Shown piece after piece: positions 32,502-44,084 of a stretch of 64,000 nt of DNA. The translations under genes were made by a program, and so were the position numbers. Each line of letters opens with the position of its first letter. Positions within the stretch are counted from its first letter, which is position 1. Source of the stretch: Limnanthes douglasii subsp. nivea (Eukaryota; Streptophyta; Magnoliopsida; Brassicales; Limnanthaceae); contig JAUPFV010000002.1 of the NCBI GenBank assembly GCA_036936605.1, forward strand, positions 130,928,376 to 130,992,375. Reading direction: 5' to 3'. Under the pieces are notes generated by a model. That model did no database searches. It was not told where the DNA came from and was given only the letters and a program-made list of their open reading frames with translations.

Positions 32502-35249
32502 TCAAAATTGAAACAAACAATGAAAGAAGATGATGGTTGCACAATTGAACTTAATCATCTGGTTGGCATAGGCATTGATCTTGGCTTGGATCGTAGCCTC
32601 TTGATCCCTTAACAAAGTGGTTTTCTCCTCGACAGCCTTGGATGCTGCATTCTCAAGAGCAATCTTGTCGGTAGTTAAGTTGGTGATGATTTTATCCTTT
32701 GCCCTGCTTTCTTCCTTTGAGGCAGTAAGGCTTCTCCACACCGGACAGCTTCTCCCAGAGGTCTCTGATGGTTTCCTCTAGAGTGGTGACTTTTGTGGTG
32801 CTTTCTTGTTGATTTCTCTTCAACTCCTCGTTTGCTTCCTTTAGCATGTCAGTGTTGGAAGTGGCAGTGCGAAGGTCTTCGGACAGCTTCTCCTTCTCAG
32901 ACTTAAGGTCTTTGATGATGTCTGCCTGACCCCGAACTTGTCTCTCCAACGTAAGTACCGGCTGCACGTTGCTTAACAAAGAGTGGGCTATGGTATCCTT
33001 TTCACTAGAAACCATAAAAGTCTTACCATTAAAGTTGACCGTGTTGGAGCTGCTCGGAGGAATGTAAGGCCTTGCGAAGTCGTCTCTGGGGAGGTTGAGG
33101 AAGTATTCACCAAGCTCACCAAGACCGGTGATGTCTACTCCATCAATGTTGAGATCTCCTCCCTCAACCTCATCAGTGTGAAAGTCCCCCGGAATCTCTT
33201 CGGCATGCGTTGGATCAGAAGGCTCAACTTGGAAAGAAGGCTCCGGAGCCCGGAGAGAAAGCTCGTTTCCCTTAGCAGTCTTTTTCTTCTTCGCCTCCCG
33301 GTCTGCACCTTCGCTTCCCTGTTTGCGATTTCTCTTGGAAGCCCTTGGAGGTTTTGGGAGATTCGCTTCCTGCCTCTCAGTCTCCTGCTCCACTACTTGC
33401 AAAAGAGCAGCATCGATTTGGCTCTGGGCTGGCCCCTCCGGGACTGTTGGAGCATCCTTCTCAGCATCAGCAGGGTTTGGCATCACCCACCACCCTTTTA
33501 CCCTTCTTCTTCTTGCCCTTCATCTTGCTCGGGGCTTTGGCCTGGCCTGGCAGGAAGAGAGTCCCGTCTGGCTCATGGGTCCTCTTGAGCACAATGTCTG
33601 GAGAAGGATGGGTGGTGAGCTCCTCCCAGGTCAAGTCTCTCTGACCTATGGTGTTCCACAGGTGAGACCTAGCCAAATTTCCACTGGTGAAAGCATCGTG
33701 GAATCGGTTCCCCCAATTCTCAGCAGCCCATGCATTAATTTTGCCACAAGTTATCTGTCCGGCTTTCTGATAGTCGTTAAAATCCTTGGGTAGCACTACC
33801 AAGGCAAAAGTGAGACCCATTAGTTCGAACTGCATTAGATAAGAAAGGGAGAAACAAGAAATATATAATAAATAAAGTAGGAGACTTACAATCACTCCTC
33901 CACCTGCTTCTGAGGAGGCTTGGGTTCTCTCCAGCTTTTATCTTCTTGCCATTCTCCCAGGCACCACTGACGAACAGGAACTGGGTCCTCCAATTCCTCT
34001 CAGCCTCCAGCAAATCATCTACCGCCTTGAAGTTATCCCCCATGTTAAAGTGGTAGAAGGGGATGTGGTGGTTTCTACACAGGCTGGCCACTGCAGCAAA
34101 CTCCTCCATGGGCAGAGGGATCCCGGACAGCCTTGATGCCATGATGCATGACATCAGGGTATACTAAGCGTTGGGGCTCAGCTGGCTCGGATAGAGTTTG
34201 ATCAGATGGAAATATCTGACACTTTCTGGGTCTAGTGGGAGCCTGAGCCCCCAGTTGAACAGCTCCGTGAACAGGACCACCTCACTCAACTTGCAATCCA
34301 TGGGGGTCTCCGGATGAATAGGGATTCTAATCTTTACATTTTCTGGAATACCCCATTTTGAACGCATCCTGCCCAACTCAACAGTATGGATGAATGCATA
34401 GTTGATTTTTTGTAAGGAGAGAAGATAGTTAACACTGACCTTGTGAAAACAAGGCCCTACTTTTCCTTCTAGGCTCTCCGGCAGATCCGGATGCCTCAAG
34501 TACAACTTTTCCTTGCCCTTGTCCTTCTTGGAAACTATCTCTTTGCTAGTCTGACCGGAGGGCTCAGACTCAAACGGGGCCTCTTCAACAGAGTCCTCCA
34601 TCACTTCCTCCATGATCGTTGAAGGGATTTCAGCAGCTGTAGTGGGGGGAGGATTCAAACTTGATTCAGCCTTATCTCCGGACTGATGGGCCTCAGTGCC
34701 CCTTTGATTTCTGCTCTCCGGTAAAGTGTTTGGAGTAGAAGTTTCTGGTTGAAGGATTGGATTGGAGCCCTCCGGGCCGGATAGCCTGTCCTTATGAGCT
34801 CTAATTGGCACCTCTGATCCGGTGCTGCTATCCTTTGCCCCCGATCTTGAGGGAGTATTTTTAGCCCCCTGGCCTTTAACCAGCCGGCCTATCCTCCTAA
34901 CAACCAGCTTCTCAGGAGAGTGCTCTGTGTCCGATCCCATTGCAAGAAAGGGAGAAGGTTTTCTAAGACTAGTCGCTGTGACTCCTGGCTCGACAGTAGG
35001 CACCGATTCCTGAACTGAGGAACCAGAGATTATGGGGGAGAGGGTGGTTTGAAATAGTTTTCTAGGCTTGGTACCTTTGGAAGAGGACGAGCCACAATCT
35101 GACTCAGACGCAGAAGTAATAGGTCTGTCAACAGGCGAGGCAGGCAACCCTGCAGCAATCCGTCTTTCTCTTTCGACTTTTTGAGCCTTCTCTAACTCAG
35201 AAAGGTTGAGTCATCCGACTTTGACAAGAGCGTTCCTCGCTGTAAACAT
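32502..35249 (-). pseudogene. Antisense gene of the Tat element
   Basis: Reading leftward from ATG 35249 there is a TGA at codon 13, then about 330 open codons (35147-34164). These contain a Ser/Pro-rich region and a segment KLYLRHPDLPESLEG followed by LFNWGLRLPLDPESVRYF. The second matches the plant 'putative gypsy type transposon' domain (Transposase_28). The frame continues across 34154-33900, with an apparent intron at about 33900-33830, then 33830-33470 and, after a frame change, 33486-32692. There Lys-rich stretches and a long coiled-coil (LERQVRGQADIIKDLKSEKE and onward) occur, with another frame change near 32720. Genes of this kind on the opposite strand after pol are known in Grande- and Retand-like Tat elements, and their function is unknown. 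Confidence 0.75.
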
Positions 35250-35670
35250 AAACTGTTGAACTAAGTTTTTTGCTTTAGAGAGAGAAAGCTTTGAGAGTTT
35301 TTACAGAGGTAAGTTTGAAGGAGATGGTAAAACAGTAGAAATGAATCTATATTTATAGTAAATCTGAAAAAGCAGTTGATTTCTAGGAGAATTCGAAAAG
35401 TTTGGCAATGATTAAAAGACGGCGCTGATGTCACAACCTGGAATCAAAGAGGTTGCTTTTCGAAGAAGGTGGGTTCGAAATTCAAGGTGAAAAAACGGCT
35501 GAAGCAACCAATCAGAGAGTGACACGTGTCCCACGAACTCTGGCAAAAACCGTTTTTAATTCGTGAAGCTTTATCTGTCTGGATAAACCCATAGACCTGT
35601 CCGGATTAAGACTACCCCTGACGTCGGACTGTTTTTCAGGTCTTTGGCAAGAATATTTGCACAAACACCT

Positions 35671-35684
35671 AAAAAAGGGGCTCC
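35671..35684 (+). promoter_or_regulatory. Polypurine tract
   Basis: AAAAAAGGGG, then CTCC, lies immediately before the 3' LTR at 35685. This is the expected position for the plus-strand primer of reverse transcription. Confidence 0.8.
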
Positions 35685-36111
35685 TGATGAGTCCGAATTC
35701 TGCACGCTCCCCGGACAAGGAAAGATCGGTCCAAGGCCTCCGGACCGGACATATCACATGGACCGGACAGATCACTTTGAACACTATGACCATAATACTG
35801 TTCGAACTATGACAAAAGTACTAAAAAACCTAAACACTTCTTGACTAAGCTACTTGCTCTCCTACTTAGAGCTCATGAGTCTTTGAACATGACCCGGGTC
35901 CATTAAACACGACCCAAAAGCCCATAAGGGCCCAAACATCAGGGTATAAATACCCAACCACCTACATTAAGTGTGGGTAATGAGAATTAACTGCTACCAG
36001 GCTGCTTAATTATCTCTCTACTCTCTACTCTAAACACATAACACCCCCACACTACTATAGAACACCAACTAAAATTACTAGCCTACCCTCAGTTGATTAT
36101 TATCCACACCA
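35685..36111 (+). repeat. 3' LTR of gypsy element (427 bp)
   Basis: It matches 26159-26588 over its whole length, with about 16 substitutions by eye and loss of GCG near the start. It ends CCACACCA and is followed by GTGTA. Confidence 0.93.
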
Positions 36112-38560
36112 GTGTATAGAATCAAAGATTATAAAAAATTCTTACAAATCTGTTGAAAAATGCATAGAATTATTAAACTTAATACACACGACATATGTGA
36201 ATTAAACGATATCTTGACATATGGGGGTAATTAGATATAAGTATGATTGCCATAGATTTACTTATGTTTATTTGCTTAAATATAAAGATGAGGTCATTAG
36301 TTTTTTAAAATATTCAAATCAGAATTAGAAAATCAATTTGACACTAAGATTAAAATCTCGCCTAGTGATAGAGGTGGAAAATATTTAGCGGGAGATTTTT
36401 CTAATTTTTATGAAGAGCATGGGGTCATTCATCAATGCTCGACAGTTTACACGCTGCATCAAAATGGATTGGTTGAGCAAAAAATAGAACTTTGATCGAG
36501 ATGACCAATGGTATGCTAGTTAATTCAAAGTTACATATAAATATATGAGGTAAGGTTGTTTTAACTCTATGTCATATTTGTAATCATATTCCTAATAAGA
36601 AAACTAGAATGTCTCCATATAAGTTACGAAATGAAGAAAACCAAACATTAATTACTTTAAAGTGTGGGGGTATTTAGCTTCTTACAATGATACAGACTCA
36701 AGAAGAGTAAAATTAGGTCCTAAAGTTATACGGTGTGTGTTCATTGGTTAAGTAGTCAATATCAAAGCTTATAGATTTTAAGATTTGGAATTTAATAAGA
36801 TATTTTAATCAAGAGAATCATTTTTTTCAATCTAAATTATATGGTCATAAAAGAATACAAACCGTTATTGAAAACAAGGAAAATACTTTGAGAAAAGCAC
36901 CTTCGGGTGGTGAGCAGCCACAAAAACCTCGTAAGAGTCAAAAGGAAAAAAGACCTAAAAATTTAGGATCCAATGATATTGACTCCTAAATACTTTATTT
37001 CCATTTAGTAGAAATAAGTTGTGAAGAAATCACATGGAAGATGTTGATAATTCTTTATTTAGAAAACGATCTTAAATCATATAACGAAGCAATAATATCA
37101 TGAGATTCTACATTTTGGAAATATGGTATCAATGATGAAATGGATTCAATAATATCAAATTACACTTGGGAGTTGGTGGATTAACCTTTAGATTCAAGAG
37201 CAATTGGTCCTAAATGGATATTTATGAAGAAATGTCACACAAATGGAACCATTCAAGCATTTAAAGCAAGATTAGTTACAAAATATTTTCGGTAAAAAAA
37301 TTGAATATATTATTTTGACACCGATGCTCCGTTAGCAAGAACAACAAGCATTAGGATTCTCTTTGAAAATAAATTGGTATATAATTTTAAAATTCATCAA
37401 ATAGATGTCAAAACGACGTTCTTAAATAGAAATCTTGACAATAAGGTTTATAAAAGAGCAACCAAGGGTTTTGTACTTCCGAAAAATGTGGTTAAGCTAT
37501 GTAGGCTTGTTAAGTCATTATATTAACTTAAACATGCACCTAATAAATGTCATTCATGGTATTATATCTAATTAATTTAAATATAAGACGACATATAAAT
37601 TTTTATACACTAAATTTGGTGGTGATATAACGATAATTGTATGTCAATATATAGATGATTTGCTCATATTAAGTAACAACATAATATGGATTAATGAAGA
37701 AAATGTGGGGTTATCCATTAAGTAAATCATATTCCATTGAAAATGTACTTGATAAATTCAAACACAAATTCAAAGAAGAATAAACGTCATTTGATCATAG
37801 TTTAGAGCTTGGAAAAAATGAAAGAACATTGATGGCTCAATCAGATATGATAGTGCAATAGCAAGCTTAATGTTTTTGTTTTATGCACTATGGTGGATAT
37901 ATATTTTGTGATGAGTAAATTGAGTCAATTTACGAGTAATCCAAGTACAGAACATTGGAATGCAATTTGAAGGGTCTTTGGGTACTTAAAAAATATTAAA
38001 GACGTGTGTCTCAAATATTCTAATTTTTCAGGGGTACTCGTGGGATACACAGATGCAAGTTGGATCGCTAGCGTAGTCAATAACAAATTGGCTGCGGGTT
38101 GGGTGTTCACATTTCAGATGGTGATATTTTATAGGGATCAAAGAAATAAACATGGATATCTCACTCGACTATGGAGTCCTAGTAAATTGCGTTGGCCCCA
38201 ACGGGTAAGGAGGTTGAATTGTTAATAGATCTCTGGTCGGAGATACCATTCACTTCGAAGGGGGATATGACAATACAAATAAATTGTGATAGCAAGCAAC
38301 ATTAGGTAGATCATACAATGGTATCTACAATGGAAAGTCTAGACATATAAGTCTAAGACATGAATATGTTAGCCAACTAATAAAAAGTGTAATTATATTG
38401 GTCTTATATATACGTTCTAATGAGAACTTACAGATCTGTTTACCAAACCATTAGCTCAAGAATGGGTAAACTCTAAATCTAGAAGGATGAGACTAAAACT
38501 TGAAAGATTTTGTTTGCAAATGATGTCAGCTTAATTCAATTATAGAGAACTTAAACCTTA
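36112..38560 (+). pseudogene. Second copia element, right part (integrase, RT, RNase H)
   Basis: The frame resumes just after the GTGTA duplication with integrase (LLNLIHT; SDRGGKY near 36370; LHQNGLVEQK near 36460; KVWGYLASYNDTDSRRVKLG near 36660). It continues into reverse transcriptase (NYTWELVD, AIGPKWIFMKKCHTNGTIQA near 37200, IHQIDVKTTFLN near 37400). RNase H follows (GYTDASWIASVVNNKLAAGW near 38040; RHISLRHEYV near 38340). Many stops and shifts are present. It belongs to a different copia copy from the remnant at 23.9-26.0 kb, because both contain the same integrase region. Confidence 0.8.
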
Positions 38561-39380
38561 AATTTGCAATGGATAACAACAAGTTTTATGTGAAAGGTTC
38601 AACATACAAATAAATTAAAGTTTCATCCGTGATGAGTGTGAAATATATGTTGGTTGTTATCATTAGAATGATAAGTTCAAAAATAATTTTTTAATACAAT
38701 TTAGTCTAAGTTAGAGATGTATTTCTAAAGGTAACAAAAACACTATAATGATTGTACCTATGAGAATCTCATGAGAAAATGATTCCATCTCAAGTTATGA
38801 TTCTTAAAATGGATAGATCACGCGACCAAAATAATGCTAAAGTGTAATGTGTGCAAATGTTTGATAAAAACAATTGTGTGTAAAAAACGTCGGTTATGTT
38901 ACATGAGAGGTTGGTCAAAGTTCCGACTACTAATATTTTCTGACTTAAATTTTGTTATCTTTGTACTTACAAAATTAAAATAAAAAGATATTTAGCTTAT
39001 GTGCAAGAGTTAGAGATTACATTTATATAAGTGAGAGATTAGTAAAAATGTTGATTAAGTATGGATGGCGTGAAGAGGAGTTCAGACCAACGGAGTTGAT
39101 AAAGCAAACAAGTGAAGGTAACGCTGGGTAAAGGACTTCGTTGCGGCAAGCAACATGGCTAGTCGCGACGAAATAGACAAATCAAGCTATTGGAAACTTT
39201 CAGGTGCAGGTTCGCCGCGAAGTTCGAACCAAACATCGGGATAGTTTTTGCACGACTCGATCGCAATTAGTCCTAAGTTTGTAAACGACCCGTTTCAAAT
39301 TTTATCAAAACAATAAGACGTTTATCGCTACCGGAATGTAAATTGTTGCGAAAAAAACAAAACACGTCTTTTTAGAAAAT
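38561..39380 (+). other. Probable 3' UTR/LTR region of the second copia
   Basis: There is no coding sequence. A GC-rich patch at 39110-39300 with CGTTGCGGCAAGC, TCGCGACG and TTCGCCGCGAAGTTCG resembles sequences seen in LTRs of some plant copia elements. No second LTR copy is present to confirm the limits. Confidence 0.35.
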
Positions 39381-40600
39381 AAGTTTTTCAAACAAATATA
39401 TTTTAAAAAAATGACTTTATCTATATATTTTTTTGATAATCGTAACGTTTTTGATGTGTTTCATCATCTCTATAAAAAGATAATCCATTTAAAAACAAAT
39501 TATATATTACTGAAAGTCTCTCAAATATTCAAACATCCTCGAACATTTATTCAAATTTTCTATAAGCGGAATTTGAAAGCTTGGAAAAACTTTCTTCAAA
39601 AATCTAAACAAGAGAAGGGAGCGAAACTATTTTTTCGTAATCATACATTTTTCAAACTTTCCCTATCTCCAACCTTTTCAGGCGATACTCTGTTAAAAAT
39701 AATAATATTATTTTACTGTATATGTTATTTTCGTATATCTACTTTTTAAAACAGAGAACATAACACCTGGATAATAATAAGTTTTATTTTTGTTACATGG
39801 TCACGTTTCAATTCGGTGGAACAAAAGTGAGTTGGTGAAAGATTATTATGGATTTCTATTGAGAGTGAAAAAACCAGATCATGGTGATTTTGGTTTGGAC
39901 TACCTTGTCCGGAAAAAGATAAAATGATGAATTCAACTCCTCCACGGCCATGTGTTTTGACTAAGAAAAAATCAACTCAATCAAAATGGAATATCAGGTG
40001 TTTATTAGTTTTTGAAACTGAAAATCTTGAAATTTAGAAGGCAAAACTAGATGTTTTTTTATCCAAAAAACCTGAAAGAAAAGACTAAACAGAAAAATAA
40101 ACAAAACACAATTGTGGAATATTAATCAATAGAATGTCTTAAGTAAAAAATAACTACAATTTTTACACACTAAAAAAAACTTGCAACGAAAATAAATTGT
40201 CATGTACCCAACTTGAATTCATAACTTATTATTTCTGACGACCACTACATGGGTCATATTGGGTAACAGCGTGGTAAAAAATGGACAAAATGATAGTGTT
40301 GGATGAGTACTCCCTAAAGAGAGAAGCGAAATCTTCTCTCCAATTTACAGTTAAAAGTGTGTATCTTTGTATTTCAAGGCGCAAAATTTAGTCAGCCAGT
40401 AAACATTTGAATTTCTGATGTGTAATATATCAAGGCTTAGAAACAAAGATTAGCCATTCAAGTTGATCAACAACATTACATCAACACAATACATCAAAAG
40501 TTTACTACTTTCGCATTCAAACCCAAAATGAAGAACAATAGAACAAAGGTCTTTGATCATGCTTTGCAATGCATTCAAAAATGCTTAAATTTCTCTGCAC
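39381..40600. other. Intergenic, no gene recognised
   Basis: This is AT-rich unique-looking sequence. The 112-codon frame at 39411-39749 has biased composition and no recognisable domain. The right end is the likely 3' UTR of the DUF1639 gene. Confidence 0.5.
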
Positions 40601-42586
40601 CTAATCTGAATCGGTTTCAATGCTGCCCATTGCCTTCAATCCTCGAGGTCTCTGCGTCAAAAATAAGCACTAACCATTTTCATATACTCTCTTGTACGTC
40701 CATTAATCGCCAATATAAAGATCTTATTAATGTATTGAACCAGAATTCTGCAACCCCTTATGTAAGGTATTGCTTGGTACATGACTTGAGATAAGAGTCT
40801 AAAAAGCTAACTTATACTTAAGCAAACAAAGAAAGTTCGATTTTAAGGAAAAGGACAATGGTGGTTGTTTTGAGCACCGAAAAATGCTATCTTTAACGTA
40901 AAATATAGATATATTGGCCCGAAAAAGAGAGATTGCATTAATCCAGAAGCTGTAGTACAAAAGATTTATGAAAACTTGAAAAAGAAACAAAAGATGATTA
41001 ACTTTTTAAGCTTTTTAATCCTATGATAAGCCAAAAAGTTAGCTCTTTAAAGCTTATGAAGCCTAGCACAAACAAGCCCTTATTTTTTTATAAGAGCATA
41101 ACAATAAACCGGAGTATACAAGTAGACACAAGCTCAAAAGAAACAATATATACCTTCTTTGAAGTTTTCTTTTCTCTCACTTCATATCGCTCTTGACACA
41201 AATCAGATAACCATGCACCCGGACTAACAAACTGCAAACACAATCAAATATCGTAAAAACATAGAATTGATGCAAACTCAAAAACCGCATATGATTGGCA
41301 ATCTTTTGACTAAAAGGTTATTTCACTTTCTGTAACAAATTAACTTACAAGTAATGACTTTTGTATTGTTTTAGATCTTTTCTTTGGCCTTTGAGAAGGT
41401 TTACACCCTTTCATAGCCATGAAATCCTCTTCCTTCTCTTTGTTAGACAATGGTATTGAAAGCTTCGGCCAAACAAATCTTCTGTTTTCCCTTACATTGT
41501 TCATCAACACTTTTGCATGCTCGTCTACGCCCAATGAACCTCTGGTTGTGTAGTACCTATCTTCTTTTTCAGGAGATGTTACTAACAATCTACGATTATC
41601 CACCGTTGAATCTAAGTCCCTATCATGTGCCAAAACGCAATAAAGAAAACAAGATTAAGAACAGTTACTTCACTAAGACTATCATTCTCGTTCTAGCTAA
41701 AGTAACAATCCTTAATCGAAAAGGAAAAATAGAAGTAAAACAGCAACTAAGATTTTGGAATTTACATTAATTCATCAACCAATACAGTAAACTATGCACC
41801 GATTACATTTTCAAACAAAATTGAATGCCTCCTCCAAGAAAATATGCGAGGAAAATACAGTGAATTATTTCTTATCACTATCCATGTTTACGAGCTATAC
41901 TATAACCACACATTTTCTGAACACTAATACATTGATTCTTCAAGTAATTGAACATATATAAAAAGCACCCATGTCATATCTACGAAAAATCACAAAACAC
42001 CTTGCGGAAGTTTACAGACTTTGTAAATGGAGTTTTATAATTAATAATCGAACAACAATAACATGCACACGTCGTTTGTTACAGCAAATATCAAACAAAT
42101 TAATGAAATATTACAAAGTTTGTAAATGGAGTTCTATCATTCATTGTTTAAGAACCAATTTTTCAAACGAAAACATGCTATACTTTTAGTATCATGTGAA
42201 AGGTTTATCCAATTCCAATGATCCAACACCAATAATCACAAGTATCTTTCCGAAAAACATAATTTTTTTTAACAAGAACAACTTAACTAGTAAGTAAAAA
42301 GTTTACAACTTTGCCTTCACTATAACAAAAGTGAGAACTTATATGAGCTAACTTACTTATTGTGACGATGATTGCGTTGCGGAGACGAAAACTCCCTGTC
42401 CGAAAAGGCAACAGATGAGCTGTTTTGCTTCTTAGGAAAGCCATCTGCTGATGATTTGTTAGCTACGTTTTGATCCTTCTTCAATTTCATACATCTAACC
42501 CTCTTTCTCTCTCCCCATTGCAACAAAAAATCTGCTGCCTCACTAGCTCCACTCCTTTTATGACCCTTTTGTTCTTTCTCCATCAT
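40601..42586 (-). CDS. DUF1639 family protein
   Basis: Four exons on the minus strand with GT-AG borders: 42586-42357, 41619-41349, 41231-41154 and 40651-40601. Together they give about 209 residues without a stop. Exon 1 has the conserved FLLQWGERKRVRCMKLKKDQ. Exon 2 has SPEKEDRYYTTRGS and the DUF1639 core (WPKLSIPLSNKEKEEDFMAM, RPKKRSKTIQKSLL). Exon 3 continues it with FVSPGAWLSDLCQERYEVRE. The tiny last exon codes RPRGLKAMGSIETDSD and a stop. The tail matches the way Arabidopsis homologues end, as far as I recall. The family is plant-specific and of unknown function, and basic stretches suggest a nuclear protein. The gene looks intact. A LINE inserted about 1 kb upstream of its start. Confidence 0.9.
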
Positions 42587-43587
42587 ATATAGATATATAG
42601 ATATATATCCCTCTTCTTAACCCTAATCTCTTCTCTAACAAGAACAAAACTTTTTTAATAAGAACCTAAATAATCAAAATTTTCAGTAAAAAAAATTTCA
42701 AGGATATTAGTAAAAGGAAAACCCAGAAACAAAAAGTTAAAATTATCTTCCTAAAACTAAAACTAAAACTAAATCAAATGTAAAAATTATACGAAATTAG
42801 ATGCAATTAGTTGAGGAAAACACTCACTAACCTCAAGATCTGTGACTAAGAGCAACAAAAAATCATAGAATTGATACTTCAAAGTACCCTGCAACCAACA
42901 ATAAAACCATCATCGAAAATGAAATCCTTTAGAACATCATACTATTCGGTCTGGTTGATGATAAAAAGACACAAAAATGAAGAATTTTCAGAATCCAAGA
43001 AAAAAAAAATCCAAACCACACCCATTAAAGCTTATATTATCTATTTTCTCATCAACCAAGAACAGCAAAACAAACATTAGTAGACACCATAAGAACATAA
43101 AGAGGGGAAAAAAGAGATTACCAGGACGATACTTCACAGCAGAGCTTCATTTATCTTTTCAAATCGAAAAGAAAAGAAAGAGAATAAGGATAAGTGAGTG
43201 TAGGTTTCTGGGTAGAGACCAAAAAGCTCACTAAAAATTAAGTCTTTTACTGTTTGTTTGGTTTATCTTCTTCACAAATCACATTTCATTTCCTTCTAGT
43301 TTCTAGTTGTTGTGTCTTATAAACCTACAGATTTGTTTTTTTTTCTGTGTGTGTCTTTTGGATTTGATTTAGGAGTAATTGTGTACTTTTTCTTTCTCTT
43401 TTTGTGTTGTGTAAGTGTTGGATTTCATTTTACTTCGTTTAGTTTAACTTTTACATTTCTGACCGTCTGATGAGAAATGAACGGTTGATGTTTTGCTTAA
43501 GCCTGTGATCTCTAGGGTACGGGTGTGTATTTTAGAACGTTTGATGGAAGGTAAACGAACGGTCGGTATTATTTTTCCTATTCGTCC
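42587..43587 (-). promoter_or_regulatory. Upstream region of the DUF1639 gene
   Basis: Directly upstream is a TA-rich stretch (about 42587-42610). A 5' UTR intron is possible, since a donor-like TTGAG|GTTAGT (minus strand) occurs near 42833. No other gene is seen. The region ends at the LINE target duplication. Confidence 0.4.
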
Positions 43588-43604
43588 TCTACAACGATTT
43601 CTTT
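43588..43604. repeat. Target site duplication of LINE, left
   Basis: TCTACAACGATTTCTTT is repeated exactly at 49482-49498. Seventeen bases is typical for target-primed insertion. Confidence 0.92.
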
Positions 43605-44084
43605 TGTTTTTTTTAATCAAAAGGGAACTTTCTATTAATCAATGAAAAGTTTACAAAGAATGAGGACCTAATAGTGATTAATACAAAATTTTGCAAGAAA
43701 TTGAAAACGAAAAGTTTCGCGCATTAGTCTTCCCTCCAAATAATTTCTAACTTTATGAACTCCGAAGCTTAGTCCGTAGCAGTTAATACTTCTGAAATTT
43801 TGCGTCAAATTCTTCAAGCAATTTTAGCGATAACCACACTTTTTCTAGCTTCCTGATCTTTTCTAGCTCACATCTACCTACGTGATGGATTTTCTCTGCT
43901 TCTTCACGATATTTCTCAGCTTGCTAGTGACAAAGTTCAGTTGTCCGAGTTCAACCATACCTGAAACTAATACAAATACGAACGAGGAGCAAAAACCAGA
44001 AGGAGAGTTAATCAGGGTTAATATAACCCAGACCCAACCCTTCGAAGAATACAATAGTCAGAAGATTTGAAGGAGTATTATGTG

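Larger units (their letters stand above)
26159..36111 (+). mobile_element. Ty3/gypsy LTR retrotransposon, Tat lineage (9.95 kb)
   Basis: Two LTRs starting TGATGAGTCC and ending TATCCACACCA flank gag, protease, reverse transcriptase, a second (plant Tat-type) RNase H, integrase and an antisense gene. A GTGTA target duplication borders it. Integrase after RT places it in Ty3/gypsy, and the extra RNase H plus the long 3' region with an antisense gene point to Tat (Grande/Retand/Ogre-like). By eye the LTRs differ at about 16 positions plus one 3-bp indel in about 430 bp. The coding region has stops and frameshifts, so it is not autonomous. It is inserted into the integrase region of a copia element. 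Confidence 0.93.

Noticed and set aside
35683..35720. CTGATGAGTCCG at the LTR start, like a hammerhead ribozyme core
   Set aside because: The conserved GAAA part and a closing helix are missing, and the other LTR reads TATGATGAG. It is a chance match.
23950..38560. One single copia element split by the gypsy element
   Set aside because: Both 23.95-26.05 kb and 36.1-38.6 kb contain the same integrase region, so at least two copia copies are present. Only the second is split.
43885..44070. 62-codon plus-strand frame with a signal-peptide-like start
   Set aside because: It lies antisense in the RNase H end and 3' UTR of the minus-strand LINE, between the LINE target duplications, and has no promoter or homologue that I recognise.
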